DNA of 52,762 nucleotides from Acanthamoeba lenticulata. Lineage: Eukaryota > Discosea > Longamoebia > Acanthamoebidae. A model generated the notes under the pieces. It was not told the origin of the DNA, did not search any database, and saw nothing but the letters and a program-made list of their open reading frames with translations. The stretch covers positions 1 to 52,762 of the forward strand of contig NAVB01001513.1 of NCBI GenBank assembly GCA_002179805.1, in the 5' to 3' direction. Each line of letters begins with the position of its first letter. Position 1 is the stretch's first letter. A program made the position numbers and the translations under genes. Of the stretch, positions 45,624-52,762 are shown piece by piece.

Positions 45624-48600
45624 TCAGGCCACGCTGAAGGAACCTTGGAGCAAAATGTTATCGCTCGATGAGCCCACCATCACGGTGAACTCGCCCGGCT
45701 CCACGACCCACTGGTACTTTCTGTGGTTGATTACGTGTAAGACGCTGGCCGGCCACTCTTGAGAACGAAGGGGAGCAGCACGCACCGGTTGTAGACGGCA
45801 AGGTCACGAGTGACGTTGAGCGCGAAGCTGACGACAATCGACTCCTTGGGCTGCAGCGGCACACGCTGGAAGCCCTTGAGCGCTCGGAATGGTGTCGTGA
45901 CGCTGCTGACTTCGTCGCGCACGTAGAGTTGCGGCACTTCATCGCCCGCCCGTGTGCCGACGTTGGCCAGCGTAAGCGAGACTGTCACCACGCCCGTGGC
46001 TGCTGCGACGGCGGGCTCGATCTTCAAGTTGCTGTCTGCACTCGCATTTATGTCGTGGTTGTTGAATGAGTGCCAGTTCAAGAAGAAGGACAACCTGTGC
46101 GTATCGAGCCCCGTACAGTTGAACTGGGTGTAAGAGAGGCCGTAGCCAAACGGATAGAGCGGCGAGCTGTCGGTGCCGTCGGCGTAGACGTGGGGCTTGT
46201 CCTTGCGCGCGCTGGGCTTGTAGTTGTAGAACATGGGCAGCTGACCCACGTGCTTGGGGAAAGTTGCTGGCAGGCGGCCTGCCGGGTTGTAGTCGCCAAA
46301 CAGCACGTCGGCGATGGCTTGGCCCTGCGCCTGGCCCGGATAGAACCTGCACTCCACAATGGAAATGTGTTAATATTTGTTATAAAACAATAAAAAATAA
46401 TTAAGAATGACAAACCCGGTGAGAATGGCATCGGCGTTGGCCTCGATCCAGTTGATGCTCAGTGGCCGCCCGTGCAAAAGCATGACAATGACGGGCTTGT
46501 TGGGCGCCGCAGCGCGCACAGTCTCAACAAGCTGTTGCTGTACTCCAGGCAAGTTGAGCTCGGCTCGGTCGTATTGCTGCCACAAGTACGTTTGTCAACA
46601 CATGCAAGAGGGGACGTAATGGCGATCGTAGGCGACATGACGTACCTCACCGCAGGTGATTTCGTTCTCCCCCACGACGACGACCACGACATCGGCAGAT
46701 TCGGCGGCCTTAGCCGCGAGATCAAAGCCCAGGGAACCGAGCCCAATCAGGCTCCACTGAAGCTGGAAGAAGGTGCAACCGGACGGCCGCAAAAACTCCA
46801 ACTCGACGGCGTACTCCTTGCCAGCCTGGTGGTGGGCGCCCCATTTTATGGGCGACGTCAGCACCCCAGCGGGCCAGGGGTTGCGTGAGTTGGCGTAGTA
46901 GAAGATGTGCGTACCACCCAGCTGACTCCGGCAGCCTTGGCCGTCGGCGGATTGGCGAAGGTGTCGATCACCACTTGGCCATTCACCTTGAGCCTGCATT
47001 GGATGAAAATGTGAGCACAAGTATATATTCACCAAAGAAATAGAAGCAAATAGTTGGGAGGATACCGAGCGTAGCCAGCGTCGTAGTCGACAGCAACGCG
47101 ATCGTTGACGGTTACGTCGGGCACGATCACGCCCGTCCAGCGGGCGGTGAATACGTGCGACACGTTGGGGAAGGGCGGCCAAATGAACCACTGGAAGTTG
47201 ATCTGCAGATCTACCCTGAAGTACCCAATGCGCACAAGAATCCAGATATCAGACCACAAGTCCTTGCTATTCCCTCACAGCTGCGAGGGAAAGGACGAAG
47301 ACATACCGCGAGAGGGCGGGCGAGCCGGAGAAGTCGGCGTTGGACCAGTACTCGCCCAGGAGACCGTTGGTGGCGCCTCCCGCAGGCTTGGGCATGGAGG
47401 TGACGAACAGGCGCTGGTTCGACAGCGAGGGGCGGGCGCCCATCGCGCGCGTGGCGTTGGCAGGGAACAGATAGCGAGAACGGATGGGCTCCAGTCCCGA
47501 CGCGTACGTGATCGACGACCCCCTGTCCCCACCGCAACCAAAGCGCGCGCTGTAAGCAATCGACGACCATCAAGTACGCATTTGTTTCTCGAAGACGCAC
47601 CAGGCGTGGTAGATTTGAGCCAGGGGCGCCTTGGCGCTGATGCCGTCGAGGACGGTGTGGATGTTCTCGGGCAAGCCGAAACCAGCATAATCGCCAAACC
47701 GAGGAGTGTCCGCGCTCGGCCCGATCAGCGCAATCGACTTGAGCGTCGCCTGTGAAAGTCGGTCAGTAAATCACTGACTCAGCCAGAAACAAGAACGAAA
47801 GCGCGTACGTTGGAGAGGGGCAGCGTGTTGTCCTTGTTCTTGAGGAGCACGAGGGCCTTGTGGCCAGCCTCAAGGGCGAGCGCGCGATGTTCTGGCGAGT
47901 TGACAACGAGATCCACGAGCGACGGATCCGTGTATGGATTGTCGAAAAGCCCGAGCATCATCTTAACGCGCAGCAGGTCAGAGACACGAGCGTCGATCAC
48001 GGACTCGTTCAGCGCTCCAGTGTCCACGGCGCCGGTGACCAACACGTCCCACAAGATGTGGGCAAAATCGTAGTACTGCATGTTGCCGCCGGCGTTGAGG
48101 AACTGAACGACAGCATCAAGAGGCGAGGCCGCCGTGTGGTGCTCCGACCATAGAAGGCTCACGGCACCCTCATCTGATAGCACAAAGCCGTCAAAGCCCC
48201 ATTGCTGTAATTTTTTGTTTTTTTTTTGTTTTTGTTTTTCAATTTAGAAAATGAAAAGAATACGGGCTTTTAAAGTTTAGAAAACACGTACGTTGCGTAG
48301 AGTCTCGGTGAGGAGGAACTCGTTGTTAGCATTGGGCACGCCGTCGACCTCGTTGTAAGCGGCCATGACGGCCCGGGCACCGCCTTCCGTGACCGCGGCC
48401 TTGAAGACAGGGAGGAAGATGGACTCCAAATCGCGCATGCCCATGTGCGCGGGCGCCGTGTTGAGACCGCTCTCGGGCCACGAATGACCGCCAAAATGCT
48501 TGGGCTCCGCTGTACGCGCGATACCGGAGATCAGGTGTGAGCTCGAAGCGAATAGAGAAGAAGCTTGAACTCGCACCGATGACGCTGTGATTGGAGGCCA

Positions 48601-49457
48601 GAGAGACATGGGGATCCGTGCCGCCCTGCATGCCAGAAACCATGGCGACGCCCATACGCGACACATGATAGGTGTCCTCGCCATAGAGCTCCTCGATTCT
48701 TACAAAGTGGCACCGCGCGCGTGTGAGATAGTCATGTTGCCGAGGCGAAGTGGTGGTCAAGTGTAGCCGACGTACCGGCCCCAGCGCGGTTCGTAGCCGA
48801 TTCCCAGGACAGGCGCGAGGCACATGGCGATGCCGTAAGCGCGGCTCTCGGTGCCGATGGCTATACCGACGCGGTGCACCAGATCGGTATCCCACGTGGC
48901 GCCCAACGCGATCGACTGGGGGAACACGGTGTGGCCGGCCTGCTCGAGGCCATGAAGGCACTCCTCGATGAAGAGGACGGGAATGCCGTGCGGAGTGTTT
49001 TCCTTGACCCACTGCTGGACGGTGTTGGTCACGTTGGCCGAGAGTGGATAGAAGTCGTGCACGGCACCGCCAACGCCGCTTGCCCAGTTCTCCCGCATGG
49101 CGTCGAAATCGAGGCGGCCCCAAGTGACGATGTCATGACCAGCGTAGAGGTCTAGATGCCGCACCTATTTGTCAAGTTGCGCGGTTAACAGCTCTGAGAG
49201 CTTGCTTTGTTGGTCCAGGGCCAACGCGCCAGGAACAGGTCAAGGGCACCTTCTCGAGGAGGGTCATATTAGAAACGATGGCTCTGATGCGCTCCTCATC
49301 CACCTGTCCGTGCACAACACAAAAAGTTTACTTGCGTTGTGGATGTGGTTAGAGAGTGGCGGTGCAGCACACTTACCTTAGCGACCGTGAAGGCGGCACA
49401 AGCCAAGAGCACCAAGCAGGCCACGAACAGAGGCGCGGGCCTGACTCGCAGCGGCAT
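45624..49457 (-). CDS. Glycoside hydrolase family 3 beta-glucosidase with PA14 insert
   Basis: Secreted enzyme releasing terminal beta-linked glucose. The signal peptide is MPLRVRPAPLFVACLVLLAC. The GH3 N-domain follows: GIPVLFIEECLHG, FPQSIALGATWD, VLGIGYEPRWGR, then EELYGEDTYHVSRMG and AEPKHFGGHSWPESG. The nucleophile Asp lies in GFDGFVLSDEGAV; most relatives read SDW here. The C-domain starts ALEAGHKALVLLKNKDNTLP and continues ADVVVVVVGENE and IVMLLHGRPLSINW. A PA14 sugar-binding domain interrupts it (LLGEYWSNADFSG, VSHVFTARWTGVI, VAVDYDAGYARLKVNGQ). A C-terminal fibronectin-like domain (YPFGYGLSYTQF onward) ends at 45624. About 12 exons; borders partly approximate. Could act on food bacteria or plants, or on the cellulose cyst wall. 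Confidence 0.9.
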
Positions 49458-49747
49458 TGTTCAAGCCTTCACTCGTCGGAGGTTTGTTGGTGTTGTACTT
49501 TGTTGCGGCATGCCAAAGGCGCCTTCCACCACAATCGTTAGAACGACAGCGACACGCGCCCCATCCTTTCTCATCTCCTCATTCCAGTTTTCTTTTTTCA
49601 TTTTTCTTCTTCTCCTTTCCTTTTGTATTTTTCAACAGCAAAGTGCGGCCTCTTCTGTCGGCGGTACGTCGGCTAGTTTGCTGTACACACACCCACGCTC
49701 GCAAGCTGTCGGGCACCGAGTTTGTTCGTTCTCGTCGCACACAAGGG
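49458..49747. other. Divergent promoter region, GH3 and ENT genes
   Basis: 290 bp between two starts. A long pyrimidine run (49580-49636) ending in CAACAG resembles a 5' untranslated intron acceptor for the ENT gene. Nothing else recognised. Confidence 0.45.
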
Positions 49748-52249
49748 ATGAAAGGCGGCAGAGACAGGTTGGAACACCACCGATATGAGAAAATCGGGTC
49801 GCCCGATCCTCTCTCCGATGAAGAAGGGCACTCGCTTGTGGGCTACTCCGAGCCGCCACAAGACAAGGTTCGTTCAAATCGTCTCACGCTTGAAATGCCA
49901 ACATGACGATTTGCTCTTTCTGAAATTCTTTCTTTCTTTCTTGTTTGCCAGTACCATTTGGCTTGGCTCATCTTTTGCTTGTTGGGCGTTGGACTCCTGT
50001 TCCCGTGGAACGCCTTGTTGACCGCCGCCGACTACTTTGCCACTCTGTACCCCAAGTTTGCATTTTCATTCGGTGAGCCACTGATTTTGATTTTTTTATG
50101 TTTTTATTACTTTTTTTCTACTCCATCCTTCTATCTCTGTTTCGGGGCCAAGCAAACGTGGTGGTTTTTTTAAAAAATAATTAATTTATTTAAAATAAAA
50201 ATTCTAACTAACTCCATTGTGTTGGTGGGCGCAGCTCTATCACTGGCCTACAACTGGCCCTCTGTCATCATGCTCCTGTTGACCATCCGATTTGGGCGCA
50301 ACTTTTCCTTCACCACGCGCGTACGTCACTCCTTCCTCCCGTGCGGCGCCTCTTGTGTTGGTAACATAGCAACTCACAAGCCTCCTATTCTATGGGGTAA
50401 CCTGAACGTCGCGCGGACGCACGCACACGTTGCAGATCGTGATTGGATTTGCGGTCGATGTGATCGTGCAGGTCATGGTGCCCCTCATTAACCTGCACGG
50501 CGTGCCCTACCCGGTCAACCTGATCGTCACCCTCGGCGGCGTGTTTGCGACAGGTTTGTGCCTCCCAACTCTCTTCTTCTTTCCTCCTCCTCCTTCATCA
50601 TCATCATCTTGTGTTTAAATTTCAATCTCTTCTGGGTGGCCAGGCTGCGCCACGGCGATGCTGTTTGGAACGATCTTGGGCCTCGCTTCTGTCTTCCCGC
50701 CTACGTGCGCCTCCTCTTCTCTCTTCTCTCATCATCTGGGCGTTCGTCGCTAATCATCACGATGATCACCATTGACACGGTGCATCACCAGGTACATCAC
50801 GGCTGTGATGAGCGGCAACGGCGTGGCGGGCATCATCGCTGGAGGCCTTCGCTGCATCACCAAGGGCGCCCTGCCCAACGGTAACCATTTGCTGCCCATT
50901 TGCATTCATCTCTCCTCTCCCCGCCGCTCAAGTCGCGAGTGCTCATGCGAGGCGTGGGGATGGGCCGTTGCGGAGGACAGACATGCAGACGTCGTCAATG
51001 ATTTATTTTGCGCTGTCGGGCTTCATCCTCTTCATGTGCATCGTCGGCTACTTTGTCCTTCTTCGGCTGCCCATCACCAAATACTACATGGCCCAGGCCA
51101 ACGCTCAGGTACGTCGCTCGGTGCCTGATGGGGTCGAGTGGAGTTTAGGAACTCGAGGTCCTTAAAACAAAGTCGGCCTTGTGCAGAAGCCGACGCAGCC
51201 CGCCAAGAAGGGGTCCATCAACGACAGCATGGACCCGGTGTACAGCGCCGAAGACCAGATGCCGATCGGGTCGCACGAACCGCAGAAGGTGAACTACCTG
51301 TCCCTCATGGGGCGCATCTGGCGCGAGGCCCTGGTCGTCTTCACCGTCTTCTTCGTCACGCTCTCGCTCTTCCCCGGTACGCAAGTGGATCTATCTTTGC
51401 CGTTCATGTCATGTTTTTTTTTACGATCAACATCATGTGTGCGCGCAGGCATGACGGCGCTGATCCATACGGCGACGCATTCACTCTCGCAGGAGTGGTT
51501 TGTGATCCTCATGATTGTATGCTTTCTCCTCTCTCTTTGCCCCATCTTTCCTGATGGCCATAATGACCTCCTTGACTCGCGGGCCAACAGTTCAACTTCC
51601 AAATCTTTGATTTTGTCGGCCGGACGCTGCCCAAGTTCTTCATCCTCTTCTCGGCCCGATGGCTCTGGATCCCCACCTTTGCTCGGTACAGCGTCCACCT
51701 CATCAACATTGATCATCATCACCCTTTTCGGCCTCCACCTTACGCGTGCCCCCCGCCACTCCAGCTGCGCCTTCTTCGCGCTGTTCATCCTGTGCATCAA
51801 GCCGTTGATCTTCAATCACGACGCCTGGTACCACGTGTTCATGGCCATCTTCGCGCTCACCAACGGTTACTGCGGCAGTATGATCAACCCCTCTAGAGCT
51901 TTTTTCTTATGCGCTCCTCTCGCGCAATTGATCACTAAAATGACGGTCGACGGTCACGTTGCAGCGCTGGCCATGATGTACGGACCCACCAACGCCAAGG
52001 AGCACGAAAAGGAGACCGCCGGCGCCATCATGGTTCGCTGCTGCTGCTGCCTGCCTCCCCTCCCTCACTGCTGTGCCGTTGATGTGACGATAAAGGGCCA
52101 GCCAACTAACTGTGGTGGCGTACGCACTTTGGCTCGTCCGCGCGCGCACACAGTCATTCTTCCTCAACTTTGGCATCTTCCTGTCGGCGCACTTTGCGAT
52201 CCTGCTCCTCTACGCCGTGGAGGGCACCCTCCCGTGGGACTCGTCGTGA
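49748..52249 (+). CDS. Equilibrative nucleoside transporter (ENT/SLC29)
   Basis: Multi-pass membrane carrier for nucleosides, from about a dozen exons. A polar N-terminus (MKGGRDRLEHHRYEKIG) precedes helix 1, LIFCLLGVGLLFPWNALLTA, whose GxGxLxPWN core is the ENT signature. Further segments: SLAYNWPSVIMLLLTIRFG, VIGFAVDVIVQVMVPLI, CATAMLFGTILGLASVFPP, YITAVMSGNGVAGIIAGGLR (the usual helix 5 G-x-G-x-AG motif), MIYFALSGFILFMCIVGYFV, then the long charged central loop and WREALVVFTVFFVTLSLFPG with the conserved P of helix 7. Helices near IFDFVGRTLP and FALTNGYCGS carry the D-x-x-G-R and N-G-x-x-S motifs of ENTs. The end FLNFGIFLSAHFAILLLYAV gives 11 helices. Stop at 52247-52249. Free-living amoebae salvage purines, which fits. 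Confidence 0.88.
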
Positions 52250-52522
52250 GGCGTCCCCTTGCCTCGCCCCCTCCTTCCTGTCCTGTCCTGTCCTGTCGTT
52301 TTGGGTTGACCGGCCACCAGAACAACCAACATGATTACACCCATGGGTACTTCTGGGTACTTGGCACCACAACGGGACAGCGTGACGACAACGTTGGGAT
52401 AGGTCGCTCTGCCCGGCAGGCGAAGGACTTGCGAAGGAGTTGTCGACCATGTCGACGGTAAATGGGTGCAGTTCTTCTTTTTATGACCACAAAAACCAAC
52501 AGACAAACGCAACTTTGCCATC
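52250..52522. other. Intergenic region between ENT and FAD-oxidase genes
   Basis: 273 bp with a short CCTGT tandem repeat at about 52276-52295. An ATG at 52449 is followed by few codons before a stop. No gene recognised. Confidence 0.45.
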
Positions 52523-52762
52523 ATGCAGTCCACTGAAGGTAGCTCGAGTGAAGAGACCCTCAAGTTTACACTATACCTGTTCTCACTTGATTTTTTCCTG
52601 CGCCTGCCCCTTCCCCTCTGCTAGCCAAGGAACAGGGAGAGTTTGACGACCTGGCCCAGAGTCTTGTGCGGGGCGACCTGGTCTATCCGGGCGAGCCCGC
52701 CTACTTGGCCGCTGTCCATACGTGGAACGGCCAGAACAAAAAGAGGTAGTTAGCCCTGTTTT
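52523..52762 (+). CDS. FAD-linked (berberine-bridge-type) oxidase, 5' end only
   Basis: The start of a gene running off the right edge. A 16 nt first exon (52523-52538, MQSTE) joins exon 2 at 52625 over an 86 bp GT-AG intron. Exon 2 codes AKEQGEFDDLAQSLVRGDLV followed by YPGEPAYLAAVHTWN, the usual entry of an FAD_binding_4 domain, where the P-x-x-x-x-Y...WN pattern recurs in berberine-bridge-like and hexose oxidases. A second donor is likely near 52746 (AGGTAGTT). The FAD-attaching His and Cys would lie beyond the window, so activity cannot be judged. Confidence 0.6.

Overview
This window looks like nuclear DNA of an Acanthamoeba-type amoebozoan. The evidence is GC-rich coding sequence broken by many short introns (mostly 60-130 bp, nearly all GT-AG), close gene packing on both strands, Ser/Gln/His/Glu homopolymer runs, and a 5S rRNA gene that agrees with the Acanthamoeba castellanii 5S sequence as I remember it. 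It holds about 22 protein-coding genes, one 5S rRNA gene, one tRNA-Ser gene and one degenerate ABC-transporter copy. Starts and splice sites were worked out by hand from reading frame, splice consensus and family conservation. For nine multi-exon models (RPT3, two kinases, F-box, RhoGEF, GNAT, SPFH, ABCG, PBZ-RING) the predicted exons sum to a whole number of codons.

Layout. 1-15.3 kb: a Myb-like regulator running off the left edge (-), proteasome ATPase RPT3 (+), two related protein kinases (+,+), an F-box/LRR protein (-), a RhoGEF with DH and PH domains (-) and a third kinase paralogue without introns (-). 15.3-21.3 kb: a gene-poor stretch, a small hypothetical gene, a GNAT acetyltransferase, translation factor eIF1, and a decayed mosaic ABCG copy carrying a piece of the histone chaperone ASF1 (all -). 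21.3-25.5 kb: a mitochondrial SPFH protein (+) using two GC-AG introns, then a coiled-coil/phytanoyl-CoA-dioxygenase-like gene (-) with the 5S rRNA gene inside one intron and a tRNA-Ser(GCU) just upstream. 25.7-38 kb: an ankyrin-filamin-RING protein (+), a large ER-type membrane protein resembling plant SPOT1/At5g58100 (-), and the intact ABCG transporter (+) that is the parent of the decayed copy. 38-52.8 kb: an MRH-domain receptor-like protein (-), a papain-family protease with a gap in its catalytic core (+), a fusion of RGG/His-rich tail, Rossmann fold, four PBZ zinc fingers and a RING (-), a GH3 beta-glucosidase with PA14 insert (-), an ENT nucleoside transporter (+) and the start of an FAD-linked oxidase (+).

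The genes do not form one pathway; this is ordinary mixed amoebal gene order. The strongest candidate for something undescribed is the gene at 42865-45365. It joins a dinucleotide-binding fold that has lost its catalytic histidine, four good matches to the poly(ADP-ribose)-binding PBZ consensus, and an IAP-type RING. That suggests a ubiquitin ligase answering to NAD and PAR. The intronic 5S gene and the ABCG/ASF1 mosaic are the most unusual pieces of genome structure.
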